Shown: positions 10,968 through 23,517 of the stretch, piece after piece | Layout of the letters: each line of letters opens with the position of its first letter | How positions within the stretch are numbered: position 1 is the first letter of the stretch | Source of the DNA: Rhizomucor pusillus | Lineage: Eukaryota; Mucoromycota; Mucoromycetes; Mucorales; Lichtheimiaceae | Length of the DNA stretch: 64,000 bases | Reading direction: 5' to 3' | Assembly (NCBI GenBank): GCA_900175165.2 | Contig: FWWN02000700.1 | Span: 24,410-88,409, forward strand | Notes under the pieces: generated by a model | Told to the model about the DNA's origin: nothing | Database searches by the model: none | Seen by the model: the letters and a program-made list of their open reading frames with translations, nothing else | Made by a program: the position numbers and the translations under genes

Positions 10968-12502
10968 CTATTCTAGCTTACCATCTCCGTATTGCTTTCG
11001 AAGATCAGTGTCTGGCGGTAACGTATCGTGAGCGCGTGCCTCATCTCTGCTCATACACACAGCATTCAAATAGCTCATGGGTTTGCTTCTGTCCCACCGC
11101 GTGAGAGTCAATCTATCTTGAGGTCCAGAGAGAACGCTTTTTGCTAGCCAAATTTCTTCGAAAATGTAGATTGCATCGTGGATATCCAAAGGACATGTTC
11201 TATAATTCATTTCATTGTGAATATATGCACTCCTCATGAATCCGACGTTACGTACTTGTTCTTGTAGACTTTTGTTTCACGCTCTGTTACGTCGTGAATG
11301 ATGCGGTTGTACAGATTGTCTCGTATTCTAGCGGGTATGATTGGCATTGCAGAAAATTCGGCGAGATTAAGGATAATAAAGGTAGCAATCGACATGCCGA
11401 GCATGCTGGAAATAGGGCCGAGGATAGGCAGCTGTCTTGTGCGAAAATCGCCAACGTGTTCGCCTTCAGGCACATTGGGTTTTTCGATGCTGTGAGCAAC
11501 AGGAATGCCGCGATCGATCTTTAGCATTTTCAGTCTTCGGCGATACGCCCGCGTGAGAGGGTCACCTGCAACATTATTTTCGTTAATTTTTTTGTTTCTG
11601 CTGCTGCTGCTACTATCTATCCATCCATGATAACTTGCCAAAACTGTCGCTGATATCCGAAATCTGTATCCGCGTAGGATCCGCTTTGGCACCGACGCTC
11701 ATGCATGAGATTAACTTGATTTTACGCTGGTGGCAGTACTGAGCCAACGCTATTTTTTCATCGAGATGTGTCATGGCATCCACAACGTACGCAGGTTGAC
11801 CTTTTTGCCCAAAACGCCAGGATTCAGTTCTTGATCGATCACTTACACACAGCTATGGTTACACGCATTACCTCCTAGCAATGCATCCATGTTCATTTCC
11901 GTCAATCGATCCGTACAGGCAACGACTCTTGAGAACGGTGCGATTTCTCGGAAATGTCGTTTCAACGCCTTGACCTTGTATTGTCCAATATCCTCGACGT
12001 TCGCGACCGCGTGCTGGGCCATATTCTTTCGCGTCAGACGTTTCGGATCAATGATACGCAAATGTTGCACACCGGAACGCAGCAGCATCAATGCAGCCCA
12101 TGATCCCACGCTGCCTGCACCGACAACGACAACGAGTGACTGACGCACCTTTTGAACACCTTGTTCGCCGAGGAACGCAATATTGCGCGCCAACTGCTCC
12201 TGGATCAAGCTTTCGTCAAAATCGACCTGCTGCGCGCCTGTGCTGAGACTATCGTTGCTGGCAGCTATCGTTCCGAGCGGTGTCAGTTCTGCGTGATGCA
12301 GTGTGTGCGCCTCCTGCAACAGTTGGTCTTTCAACGCTTTGGATCGTTTCCGCCGCTGGCTAGCCTGGTACGTCAGAATCGCAGACGCGGTCGCTGCCGA
12401 TGCCGCCGCTGCTGTCAGTGTCAATCGCACGGCATGCTGATGCTTTTCAACAAATTGAAAAGTCGAGTCGACTACCCGCTCTGCAGTCGAGGCGATCGTC
12501 AT
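10968..12502 (-). CDS. TCD1: tRNA threonylcarbamoyladenosine dehydratase (Tcd1/Tcd2)
   Basis: Four exons on the minus strand: 12502-11872, 11800-11639, 11565-11256, 11199-10968; 444 residues, as in yeast Tcd1/Tcd2 (429/447). A hydrophobic segment at residues ~25-47 fits the mitochondrial outer-membrane anchor. It is followed by the E1-like ThiF/CsdL domain with the nucleotide-binding VVVGAGSVGSW motif, the R-K-N-M-A-Q loop, DAMTHLDEK, and the conserved SDISDSFGDPL. The enzyme dehydrates t6A37 in ANN-decoding tRNAs to the cyclic form using ATP. The second intron has a GC donor: using the nearby GT would create an immediate stop after splicing, while GC gives SFGDPLTRAYR. The gene faces the PPR gene, sharing a ~0.5 kb promoter region. 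Confidence 0.93.
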
Positions 12503-13014
12503 TGGGCAGAAAAGTATTCAAGGCGTGCTGTCGCAGGAGAAAACAAGCAAACAAGCTCCACTCCGCTCGCCATGACGACCGCAAATTCACCATCAAAGCA
12601 TACTCACTGCGCTGTAAAAACATTCTTTGTTTATTCAAATGGAGTTAATATATACCAATGTATCGGTTCTAAAGGACTGGAATACGGATAAGAAATAGAA
12701 CAGTTGGTTAAATTTGGGAGGGTTGGGGGAGCAACTGGCTTGGTCGTTTGGAAGATAGAAGAGTACTACAATTCCCTAGAGATGGATAGCGAATAATAAC
12801 AAACGATGCTGTAGATTTGCACGGAAAACTGTCCAGTGTAAGTTCGATGCTGTGCATGCATGTGTATTCTGCAAGCTTGAGTTTATCCCGCTGCTATGCA
12901 AAAGCTGAAAGGAAATTCTTGGTCGTCAGTCCGCTGCTTGCTCGCCTGGTTGACCGAAAACAAAAAAATAACGATTTCTCGATCACCCTCGTACAAGATC
13001 CCCCCTTGGGCCTC
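12503..13014. promoter_or_regulatory. divergent promoter region, TCD / PPR genes
   Basis: About 510 bp between two divergent start codons. No further ORF is supported. It must hold both promoters; no clear TATA box is seen. Confidence 0.5.
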
Positions 13015-15415
13015 ATGCTGCAACGTGCAAGACTAGTGCGCCAAATATTCTGCTCCAGATCGTGCACGATCGCTGTGCGATCGTATGGATCGCGGTAGGT
13101 GTGAGCGGGCCTGGGACGATCAATCAAGTTTTGACGGTGTTTGCAGGAGCAAGGCAGGGACGTTTGACAAGAAGACTAGAAAGACTATGGAAGAGATCAA
13201 GGATCTCGAATACCGGCTTGAGGCGAGCAAGAAACGGGTATGATGTAGTCAACGAGTTGGGAACCAGCTTGCTAACCTTTTTGTCCTTTTCAAGGAGGCG
13301 ACGCTTTCACGACTGGCAGAGCTGTCAGAACGAGACGCAGAAGCAGTGTATGCAGAATTGACAGCACCACCACCTCCTCGACTTGCAAAAGTCGGCCCTG
13401 ACTACCTCGAACGACTTCGTGTCAAATTCCTAGATACCAGGCCTTTGCAGCTAGATGATCCCAAGAGCGTAAAGGCGTTGCCGGCGAAAACAGCAACAGA
13501 GCAAGATGCATCAGCTACCGATAACTGGCAACAAGATGCATTGCAAATCATTGAAAAAAGCCCCAAAACACTGGTTGCCAGCGACTACGAGCAACTCATA
13601 TATGCCAATGTAACTAGCAGAGAGAGAGAGAGAGAGAGAGAGATTGAGATTCCAATTAACAGCGCGGTAACCGATTGCTAAAAAAAACCAATGATGGATT
13701 AGGCTCTTGCTCGACGACCGCGGGAAGCAGAACGCGTGCTGGAACTTATGCAAGAAAACGGCGTAGAACCTAGTCTTCGAGCATACAACCATGTTGTGGA
13801 TGCTTACGCAAATGCACACGATGTCGACGGAGCATTGGCAGCTTACAAGCGTATCAAGCAGCTCGGTCTCCAGCCAGACCTGTACACATATGGTATCCTC
13901 ATCAAAGCATTCGTGCAGCACTCGAGATTGAGCGAGGCATTTGTCATCTTTGAACAACTGAAAAAATCTGATCTGATACCTGATCAGGTAAAATCATATA
14001 TCACTATTCACTGAAAGAATACTAACAGACCTGTGTCAGATTATATTTTCGACACTGATAGCCGGTTGCATCAAGAACGGCGAAATCGACAGAGCATGGG
14101 ATTTATTTGACGCGATGCGGTTATCATATCATCAGCCCGACGAAGTAGCTTTCACAATGATGATCCAAGCATGCGCCAAGGTAAGGAATGATAAAATGAA
14201 ACGTATAAAAGAGATGTGTGTGTGTGTGTGTGTGAACTGACAAGAAACATTTACAGCGAGGAGAAGTCGAGCGCGCTCTCAACATGTTCGAAGATATGAC
14301 AGGAAACGGGCTGCACCCGACGGATGTCACATTCAACGCACTTATCAGCGCGTGTGCAAAACGGCCTGATTACTACGAAACAGCATTCGACTTGTTTGAA
14401 CAGATGCACACGGTGTACAACTTTGAGCCAGATCGGATCACGTACAATATCTTGCTGAGTGCTTGTGCCAGAAAAAGAGAACTGAAGCGAGCGCGAGAAA
14501 TTGTTCAAACCATGCATGCCCATCAGCAACAGCAGTCTGATTCCATGATATCCCCTGACGAGCACACATTTATTACCTTATTCTCATGCTACGCAAACTA
14601 CAATCCACCATCTACTCAAAAAATGACAGCAACTGTAAAAGATGAAGCAGCAGCAACGCTTGTTGAGCATTCTCTGTTCTTGCCGATTCTACCTGTTCGC
14701 CGCTCGCAGGTCGTGGAGGAAGCGAAGCATGTCTACAACTACATCATATCCAACAAACTATGCGACGTTTCCAGCGAACTGATCACAGCGTACTTGGATG
14801 TCCACATTACGCAAAAGCGGTCAACAGAGTGTCTTTTAATTTACGATCACGAATTTGCAAAATACAACGTGGAACATCTTCCGAAAACATTCTCGCATAT
14901 GCTTCGATACGCTTACGATACTCGGGATTCCACGCTAGCGTGGAAGGTTTGGGAGGATTACCAAGAATTTTTGGAGTCTCGATCTGCTCGCTTTCCTGAC
15001 AATCCGGATGACAGTATAGTTGAACGCAAGCGGATACAAGACGAACGGACTGCGTGCCAGCGCAGAGAGGAGTGGACGTTAGCGCATCAGCGAACTATGC
15101 TTCGCAGCATGGCCAATACTTTGGGACGGTGAGTATGAGTTTCTGACGACGCCGCCGTACACAGAATCTCTGACTTTTCTTCTTTCCAGTGGCAACGACG
15201 TAAAGAATGCGATAAAGCTTCTGCAGACATACTTCCCCAAGAGCAGCAGGGAAGCAGCAACAGCAACCATGCAGCGGTTCAAGCTCAGTGAACTCAAGCC
15301 TTTATACGACAAGTGTATCCAGATAGAGGACCAGGATAGCAAGGAAGCCTTGAAGAGACTGTGTATTCCCGACCGTCGCTCAAGGCCGGCAGATTGGAGA
15401 TTCAGAAAGCAATAA
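13015..15415 (+). CDS. mitochondrial pentatricopeptide repeat (PPR) protein
   Basis: Seven exons: 13015-13094, 13147-13237, 13295-13609, 13703-13987, 14040-14180, 14257-15128, 15190-15415; 669 residues. The start (MLQRARLVRQIF, Arg/Ser-rich, no acid) is a typical mitochondrial presequence. A short coiled coil follows, then a tandem array of 35-residue PPR motifs from about residue 160 (for example A-YNHVVDAYANA, TYGILIKAFVQ, FNALISACAK, TYNILLSACAR). PPR proteins bind organellar RNA one base per repeat and act in stability, processing or translation of mitochondrial mRNAs. The C-terminal 250 residues have degenerate helices. The specific fungal orthologue (Ccm1/Dmr1/Ppr type) cannot be named from the sequence. 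Intron 3 holds a GA microsatellite and intron 5 a GT repeat. Confidence 0.85.
13619..13642. repeat. (GA)n microsatellite in PPR intron 3
   Basis: About 12 GA units just inside the donor of intron 3. Confidence 0.9.
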
Positions 15416-15512
15416 TAAGTCATCATATTACCAGCATGCTGTGTAAATACCGTTCACATAATACAAATATAGAGAAAAAGCCAGGATGCGTTTACTCCTT
15501 TATTTGAACCGT

Positions 15513-16253
15513 TTAATACTTGCTCTTGGTTTCGCTCTTAAGCTTGCCAGCAGCAGCGTTGTCAACGAACCAGTAGACGGGAGCATTGTTGCGTGGCTGG
15601 ACGCGTTGGCACGGTAGCTGGAGTTCAGGCTGTTCGAGGATGCTGTGCAGCATGTCTTGCTTACCCTCGCCTGCAGTTACGAAAGCGACGGCCTTTGCAT
15701 TGTTGAGGACAGGGTACGTCAATGTGATACGCTCCGGAGGCGGCTTGGGCGAGTCAGTGATGGGCGCGACCCACTTTTCAAACTCGTTCAACAATGGGTG
15801 TCCAGGGAACAGGGAGCAGCAGTGACCATCGGGGCCCATGCCAAGCAGAACGAGGTCAAAAGAAGGCAAGTCCTTAAAGTAAGATTTGAGCTGTTCTTGG
15901 TATTCCTCAGCAGCCTTGGCGGCATCCTTTCCAAAGCTAGGGTTGATGGTGTGGATATTCTCGGCGGGGATGGAGACCTTGTCCAGAAGCTCCTTTTTCA
16001 GCAAAAGATAGTTGGAGTCTTCGTGGTCGAGCGGAACACAGCGCTCGTCAGCCCAAAAGACGTGCCACTTTGAAAAGTCGACCTGCATGTTCTGTGCGAG
16101 ATCTTTGGAGAGCAACTTGGGGAGCGAGCCGCCGGAAACGGCGACAGTGAACGCGCCGTGATCGGCAATGGCTGCCTTTGAGCTCTGCGCGACGAAATCG
16201 TTCAAGGCGCCGGAGAGCGCGTCCGTGGTTGGAAATACAAAAGTCTTTGTCAT
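15513..16253 (-). CDS. PGL: 6-phosphogluconolactonase
   Basis: Intronless, 246 residues, the usual length. Family motifs are present: AVSGGSLPKLL near the N-terminus, VFWADERCVPLDHEDSNY, and LGMGPDGHCCSLFPGHPLL containing the catalytic G-P-D-G-H. It hydrolyses 6-phosphogluconolactone in the oxidative pentose phosphate pathway to 6-phosphogluconate, supplying NADPH. The start (MTKTFVFPTTDAL) is chosen over an upstream in-frame ATG at 16337 because homologues begin there and the upstream stretch is Cys/His-rich without similarity. Convergent with the PPR gene, stops about 100 bp apart. Confidence 0.95.
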   Translation of the reverse strand: MTKTFVFPTTDALSGALNDFVAQSSKAAIADHGAFTVAVSGGSLPKLLSKDLAQNMQVDFSKWHVFWADERCVPLDHEDSNYLLLKKELLDKVSIPAENIHTINPSFGKDAAKAAEEYQEQLKSYFKDLPSFDLVLLGMGPDGHCCSLFPGHPLLNEFEKWVAPITDSPKPPPERITLTYPVLNNAKAVAFVTAGEGKQDMLHSILEQPELQLPCQRVQPRNNAPVYWFVDNAAAGKLKSETKSKY

Positions 16254-16983
16254 TATTATTGCATATGCTCGGTGAAAAGCAGCAACAATACACGTCCTAC
16301 TCGGGCACCCATGCGGGAAAATGACGGAAAATTGCAATTAGACGCCGACGACAGACGCGTTGGTTGCATCACAGCCATCTACTAGTGTGATATGCACCAA
16401 ATGGATAATTAGTGGCAGCAAAGCTCAAAGATTGATTTACCAAAACTTAATTTGTTTTTATTGCGTTTACAATTGAAAATGCTCGATACTCCTTTACCGT
16501 GTCCTATTGAAGGATGATGGTACATTGGTTAATATTCGATTGCAATGTATACCAAACAGTGCTCTGTGCAGTGCTACGCTCATAACGGTGCTATACCTTA
16601 CAAATGGGCACCTGTAACTGCAAGATATGAACCCTGTCGTAATATAAAAGGATCAATCAGCAAATAATGTAAATTTCATTGTTTATTGCGCGATATAATG
16701 ATGGTATTTAATATAATTAGAGTGATTCATTCCTGACAGTATTCCAGCAAATATTGGCCTCGTAGCAATACTGCTTGTTATTTGTGAACGATAGATCAAA
16801 TAATTTGCGTCTGTAATTATCACAATGAATGTTTATCTGACTATGCTGTGCACACACAGCAAACAGTGGTCGTCGACCAACCAGAAGCTGGCGGGCAGAG
16901 CGAGCCCAAAAATGCCGCCTGGTTTGACAGCTCGGTTTCAAAAATTTCTTTCATTCCTTGAATACAACAACCCACCCCTTGGA
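16254..16983. other. intergenic region, PGL and RIM2 promoters
   Basis: AT-rich divergent spacer. No ORF with support; one in-frame extension of the carrier ORF reaches back to 16825 but lacks similarity. Confidence 0.5.
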
Positions 16984-18494
16984 ATGTCTACAGTCACTGC
17001 TACGACGACGACGACGCAGCAGGGTTTCCCTTCGCCGATCGATCAGCGAGCAACCGCCACAAACGCCGTTGCCAACTCTAGGCTATTTAAGGACAACCGT
17101 TCCTACGTTCACTTCGTCGCCGGAGGGTAATGCCTCTTTCTCTCTCATTATTGTTGATCTCTAGTAGATCTTGCAGTTGACACACTCTTTCTCTAGCGTT
17201 GGCGGTCTTGCAGGAGCGATATGTACTTCACCTTTGGACGTTGTAAAGACTCGTCTGCAGGTAAGCGTCTTTTGATAGCAGCCTTATCGGTTTTACGCAG
17301 CAGCAGTCTTAACTTTCTTTCGTTGTAGTCTACCTTTTATCAGCAGACACGAGGCCACACCGCCGTCGTTCAACGAACACCTACGTTGCTAGGTCACTTT
17401 ATTGAAACCGGACGTTTGCTAGTGTACGTATATACATGGTTGTTGCATGAAAAGGGACAGTATATCTGAAACTAAAACTGACTGGCCCACATAGTCGGAT
17501 AAAACAAGTAGAAGGCGTCCGCGGATATTTTAAAGGGCTCGGTCCCAACTTGGTCGGCGTAATACCTGCCAGGTAAATGTTAATAAAACAAACGAAAGAA
17601 ACGTTTTGCTGACAGGCATGCACTAGGTCCATTAATTTCTACACGTACGGCAATGGCAAGAAACTATACACCGAATTGAATAACGGCAAAGAAACCGCAG
17701 GAGTACACTTGATATCAGCTGCTACAGCAGGTACGCGACGCAGAGAGAGGGAGAGAGAGAGTGAGGAGAGAAAAAAGTCAGCAACCAGTGTTGGCGGTGA
17801 TGCTAAAAAAAACAATGCGCGCGGAATAAATTTAGGCATAGTTACAGCAACAGCGACAAACCCGATTTGGGTGGTAAAGACACGACTCCAGCTGCAAGGA
17901 AGATCTTTGCAAAGATATGCAAACAGCCTGGATTGCACGTTGCATATTCTAAGAGAGGAAGGTATCAAAGGCTTATACAAAGGCATGAGCGCGTCCTACC
18001 TGGGTATGTGTTATTTGTGAAATTTTGCTTAATGACAAGTTTTAAATTGACGGTATCGTATATCAGGCGTCGCCGAAGGAACGATCCAGTGGGTTATTTA
18101 CGAAAACCTAAAGCGTAAGTGGGCAGTGCCGAAAGATATGCTCGATAGTGCACAATCTTCGTCCATCGTCGTTGGCGGTAAAAGCTTGCAAGGATGGGTT
18201 GGTAACATTGGAGCGGCAGCGGTAGCCAAGCTGGTGGCGGCATGCATCACGTATCCGCATGAAGTCATCCGTACGCGTTTACGACAGCCGGCTGAGAACG
18301 GTGTTCGCAAGTACACTGGTCTCTGGCAGTGCTTGAGACTAGTGGCCAAGGAGGAAGGCATGGCGGCGTTGTATGGTGGCATGACAGCTCACTTGATGAG
18401 AGTCGTTCCGAATGCCGCCATCATGTTCTTCTGCTACGAAGCCATCCTGCATAACTTTGGATCAGAAAAACATCAGCAGCAGCAGAAGCTTTAA
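16984..18494 (+). CDS. RIM2: mitochondrial pyrimidine nucleotide carrier (Rim2/SLC25A33-36 type)
   Basis: Seven exons: 16984-17126, 17197-17260, 17329-17423, 17495-17572, 17627-17730, 17836-18003, 18067-18494; 359 residues. Three mitochondrial-carrier repeats with the signatures SPLDVVKTRLQ, NPIWVVKTRLQ and TYPHEVIRTRLR. The NPIWVVKTRLQLQ variant in repeat 2 and the HFVAGGVGGLAGA start are typical of Rim2 and of human SLC25A33/36, which exchange pyrimidine (deoxy)nucleotides across the inner membrane to feed mtDNA and RNA synthesis. The N-terminal ~45 residues are Thr/Gln-rich and unstructured. Several in-frame ATGs precede 16984 (16825, 16912), so the exact start is uncertain. Tail-to-tail with the NRDE-2 gene. 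Confidence 0.92.
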
Positions 18495-18834
18495 TGGCTT
18501 CCATCCATCTCTTGTTGAAAAATTGCTTTGTATTCCCTGTAATTCCGTTTTTTACCTTTCTTCCTTATTCGCATATCGCTACACTGTTTCACATCTTTTT
18601 TTTTAATGGGAACTCTTCTGCTCGTTGCTAGTACATCTTTCTCACACACGCACTCTCCCCTCTCTATCCTGGCTTCTATCATAACATCCATCCCTTTCCG
18701 ACCCGAATCCATAGACTCATTCCACCTCAGATCCGATATATTTTTTCTTTTTAACCTTCCTGCACCATTTTCCCCTGCTTTTTCATAATTTACCGTTGGA
18801 TATATATTCTGTCGATAAAAAAATTGTTCAATGT

Positions 18835-21800
18835 TTACAAAAGAAGTGCTTCTGGGACCTCTTTTCGTAATCGTATCTCCTTTTCCATCATCAAGCTAAC
18901 AATTTCATGGCGCTCCTTTTCGGACAAGTATCTTGTCAATAGTCGTATACCAAGCAGACAAAGTTCTTGATTTGCGTTGTTAATTAGTCAAAAGGGGGGA
19001 ATATGTATTTTTTTAAACGCTCACCTTTGGACCAAGGACATGCTTGCAAAGATCTGTAAAACAGACGCTTGGTTCTCTCCGTATCTCCTCTTCTGGCTTC
19101 GTGCTCAATGTACAGTTTCCAAAGCAACACAGATGAGCGAGTGCTACGTTATCCTATCAGTATCTTTTGCATGAATTTTTCCCCCCAGAAATTCATGTAT
19201 TGTTTTTTACCTGGCTTCTTCAATAGCAGACTCGAATAGAGAGCGAACCTGGTTGACATCATACGGCCGACTGCGATGAAGTTCGCCGTACAAGCCCGAT
19301 AGATACAAGATAATATTTGGATGTTCGTGCAGCGATCTTGCAAACATGGTACGGACTCGATTCATTATCCGTAATCTGGACTCGTTCCACACGTAAATAC
19401 CAATGAAAATGGTATTATTGGGGAATAGCGACAATGCTTTCTCCAATATACTCCGCATCTCGCTCGTTCGATGGATTGCTTGACCGCTCACCGCATGTCG
19501 ATACAAGAAGCAGATTTTGGAAACCCACAATTGTTCGCTTTCAAAGCCGCGCTCTGCTTGCCGCTCGCGAATATATTCCAGTGCACCGTCGTACACTTTG
19601 CACGCTGCAGCTACATCTTGAGTCAGATATTGGAGCATGGCCAGACACTCGGTAACGTGAAAAGCGCCTTTCGACTCCAGGTCAGACATAGCTAGTAGAG
19701 ATAGCTGAGCTGTCTTTTGTTCATAGTACTAGGAAACACAGTATTACTAAACGTGTCAATGTCAAGGCATTATTTTCTCTGATTACTTACCTTTATCGCT
19801 TTCAATATCTGCGTATTGGTGACAGGTTGGGAAGGATCTACCAAGATCGACTAAGTACGATATTTTGGACGTATGCATATTTGTGCACTTACCGTAGGGC
19901 TTACTGTCGCTAATGGATATTAAAATTTTGAGTGCGTCTTCGCGGCAATTCTGTTCTAGTTCAAGGACGGCTGCCATGTGACAGATTTCAGAAATTTGAC
20001 CTGGATCAGGGAATGTGCGATATGTGGCTAAAACTGTTCTGTATACTTTGCGAGCCTGAGGAACAGTGTTAGCAAATTAATCCAATTATATGTTATAGTG
20101 ATATCGTCTTTACCTCTTCAATGTGACCATGGCTCTTTTCCATCTGTGCGTACGCATTCCACAGCGTAATGTTCGTCCTCTGGTCACTCAAAAGCTTTTT
20201 AGCAAGATTTTTGGCTCCTTTGTAAGATAGTTTCGATTCTAGTGCTAGGTAACAGAGTGCCAAGTGATCATCCCAGTCTCTCCTCAGCAATTGTTCGAAT
20301 GCATTCCTATCGGATACATGTTAGCCATCCAACTCACATATGTATCATTCGCATGCATCCAGTAACGTACCTGCAAAAATCAGCATCAGCGCTGCAATCT
20401 AGAGGCTCGGCTGGCAGACAGCTGAACCATTGCCCCGGCCGTGCAAATAATTCTGTTAGACCAACTGGATAGGATGGAGGAAAGTTGTATGGCTTGTCAT
20501 CAACCGCGTTATGTTCAGGCTCCATCGGAACTCCATCAATGTACGTTATCAAACGCGGAACTTGATGGTCTGTGGGCCAAAAGTGCTCGAGATTAATATT
20601 GTTGTGTGTAAAAGTGTCGATGCAAAAGTGTGTATTCGTGCCGACTCCAGGTGGCGTAAAGGGCAAACCGAGAAATACGAAGATGCTATAGATAAGGCTC
20701 TGACGAGCTTCTTTTGTTGTTATACTGAAAAGGAATCCGTGCAAATCGTCAGATAAAGTCACCAAAAAGGGGTCATTGTCGACAAGTTCAGGGTCCAGGG
20801 CTACAAATGCTTGCTTGTCAGTCTCAAATCCATCCAAGATAAGAAGGAATTTAAACTTACTGCTTATTCTGAGTGGTAACCGTCTAGCTCTCTCACTCGT
20901 CTCCTCGATTCGCACCCAGTCACGCAGGCCCAAGACTACAAGTTTATGCATTCAATATATCAATTACTTTATCTTTGATATCATTTTCAAACTTACTAAT
21001 ATCATCTTCGTCGTTTTCATCATCAACAGACATTGATGATTGATTTACGTCTTCATTCGATGGTATCTCGTCTACCCAAAAAAGTTAGCAAACAATCTAT
21101 GACGTGCGCAATTCAGACTTGCCTAATTTTCGCTTGTAGAACTCTCTCCAGCCTTTTGCATCCTACGATACGTTGGCTTAGTTAAAATACAAGGTTCGAT
21201 GTACAAAGCAATTACATACCTTTTCACCAAATCTCGGTACTTCACTGTCCCAAAATTCATCAAATTCTGCAACCATGTCCTCAAAGGAAATTTCTGTAGA
21301 CACTTCAAAAACTTGCGGACGGTATAAACTGAATTCAACTTGAGCCTGCAGGGTTCCGAATGCTCGCTCGTGGTAGCCTAGAGTAGTTCAGTATATGTTC
21401 CTAATTCTATTGATATCTACTGTGTAAAACTTACCAGATTGCTTCATAAATAGACATGCACGTAAAAGTACATAGACCATGACAGATTCTATTTCCTCGC
21501 GAGCTATGAATGTAATGCATTTAGTATCAATATTATTTTCTTTGACAAGATATGAACTTGCCTTGGTAATTATATGCAGCTTTGCGCTTCATTTGTAACC
21601 TCCGAGCCACCTTGTTCAATGTATTGATACAATCCTCAAACACCTTGAGACATTGAGTAAACGTGAAACTGGCGAAATTCGTCTGTCTCAAATTGATATA
21701 TTCAGCCCAGAGCCTGATTGATTCAGGCCGTTTCTTCAAAGCCGTGTCCCATTCGCGCAGCAAAGTCAAGGTACTGTAAACCACCGTGAGCATTGTGGCA

Positions 21801-23314
21801 AAAAGCTTTACGTTTGCTGCATACACTTACTCCCATGTCTCCGAGCCCAGTTTCAAGTATGCAAGCAGCAAATCCTCGCTGTCTGGATTGGCTTCAAGTG
21901 CCTTTTGGAACATGCTCATTTTGACTTCGTTGAGGCTGCCCTTGTTTGCTTTGAAACGGCTCTGCCCGGCAATATCCAAGCCCTGAGCGCTTTCGTCTTG
22001 GAATGCAATGTAGTCTAGCCACAGCTGCGGATTACTTGAATCCTAGCTCAACCGGTCAATATAAAGTACATTTGTGGCGATAGATAGCCCTTGCTTACCT
22101 CTGATAATTGCTTTTCGTATTCGATTTTACGCCTTCGGACATATTCGTCGAAGCTCTCGCCTCCTTCCTCATCGCTCTGTTCTTCGTAGAGATCTTCTTC
22201 TTCTTTCTTGACCTTTGGTCCTTCAATGCTGCGATAATCCACTCCACTAGATATAACCTCTTCCTCCAGAGAGCCTTTTTTACCGGGAACATCCAGGGGT
22301 ATAAAGAGCCGTCCAACAGGTTCTTCCTCCGTTTTATTTGGTTTTATCTTTATCCTGGATTTGACATCGTGTCAGTAGCCAGATCCTACTATCATCTCGT
22401 TTGTCTTGTCACCTTTTGAGGGCTCGATCGCTCTCCATGACAGCATAGTCTGGATCCATGTACCGCAGCATTTTCTGGACATAGCATTTTTCCATGTAAG
22501 CTTACATATTCTATTATATACTGCGTTTCCGAACTTACTCGTTGTTTCCTTGTCGTTAGCAAAAGCGATTTGCTTGTTTTAGATGTACTAGTGTCAATTC
22601 TGTATCTTGAAGGAAGACCGAGCACGCGACCGCCTGTCTCCCAATTAGCTACCACGCGATCACTGCAAGCGCAAAAGTAGCTATACATACCTCCGGATCG
22701 ATGATACGTTGGTATGCTGGAGGCACTATTCTCGCCATATTTTAAGTTATCGTAGTCTCCATATTTGTCTATCACAAGAATAAGACCCGTATCAAGCTTA
22801 TCACTGCACGGCTTTTATATCAGTATATAAACTTCTTTGTCAACCCCTTCAGAGTCTTACGTTAGGCGTGTAGGTGACCGTGCACTTCGTTCCTGGATAC
22901 GCTCATTGAGTAAATTCTCCTTTCCAAAAAAGAAACATTACGTTTCTTTGCTAACTAACCTCGCGCGATCGTCGATGTCGCTTGCTAGGTGATCGACTCC
23001 TGCGTCTCCTGGACGTTGGAGAACGGGACGATCGCCGGCGTTCTCTCGATCGATCTCGTTTATGCTTCTTTCTTCTTCGCTGTTCACGATCGCTTTCGGA
23101 ATCATCCCGATACGAATCTGCAGGCGCAGTATGTGTGTCAGTCCTCGTCGCTTTACCCCACTTTTGATAGTAAATGTTTCTCTCTACCTCGAACATCGGG
23201 AGCGCTCGAAAATGAAGGTGCTGGTGGAGGACGTATGCTTGCGCTCAAGTCTGGGGCGGTCGAGAACGAGGGGGGTGGTGGTATAAACCCACGCGATCTT
23301 GAATCGTCAGACAT
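18835..23314 (-). CDS. NRDE2: NRDE-2/Nrl1 family RNA-surveillance protein
   Basis: Twenty-one exons on the minus strand: 23314-23188, 23117-22960, 22919-22861, 22803-22691, 22633-22539, 22474-22413, 22354-22099, 22042-21831, 21773-21562, 21503-21435, 21377-21220, 21162-21123, 21071-20997, 20935-20861, 20800-20371, 20306-20114, 20055-19893, 19837-19791, 19728-19211, 19143-19025, 18965-18835; 1103 residues. A Pro-rich start and an Arg/Ser-rich segment precede the NRDE-2 signature (VIDKYGDYDNLKYG, YHRSGGGRVLGL). HAT-like helical repeats follow (LWLDYIAFQ, LWAEYINLRQ), and the C-terminus MMEKEIRLRKEV matches family ends. NRDE-2 proteins work with the Mtr4 exosome helicase and spliceosome to control introns, R-loops and small-RNA silencing. 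Two introns (donors at 21561 and 21122) use GC; GT alternatives shift the frame or hit a stop. Intron 2 (22959-22920) is only 40 bp. Confidence 0.9.
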
Positions 23315-23517
23315 AACTCGCGTTCTGCTGCTACGTTAAAGCGTTGGGTGCAAACAGAGCTTAGGGATGGTAGTATAATATCTGCTGACCAGTTATATGC
23401 AAGAAAGGAAAGGAAAAGACAGAGGCAGCAACAGAGTATTGCATGAAAAGCAAATCTGACTTTGTGATGCGCAGTTCGGAGGTTCCTGCACCACCACCAC
23501 TTCTTTCCTCTTTCAAA
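23315..23517. promoter_or_regulatory. divergent promoter, NRDE2 / UBC7
   Basis: Only 203 bp separate the two divergent start codons, so the promoters must overlap. No TATA box seen. Confidence 0.5.
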
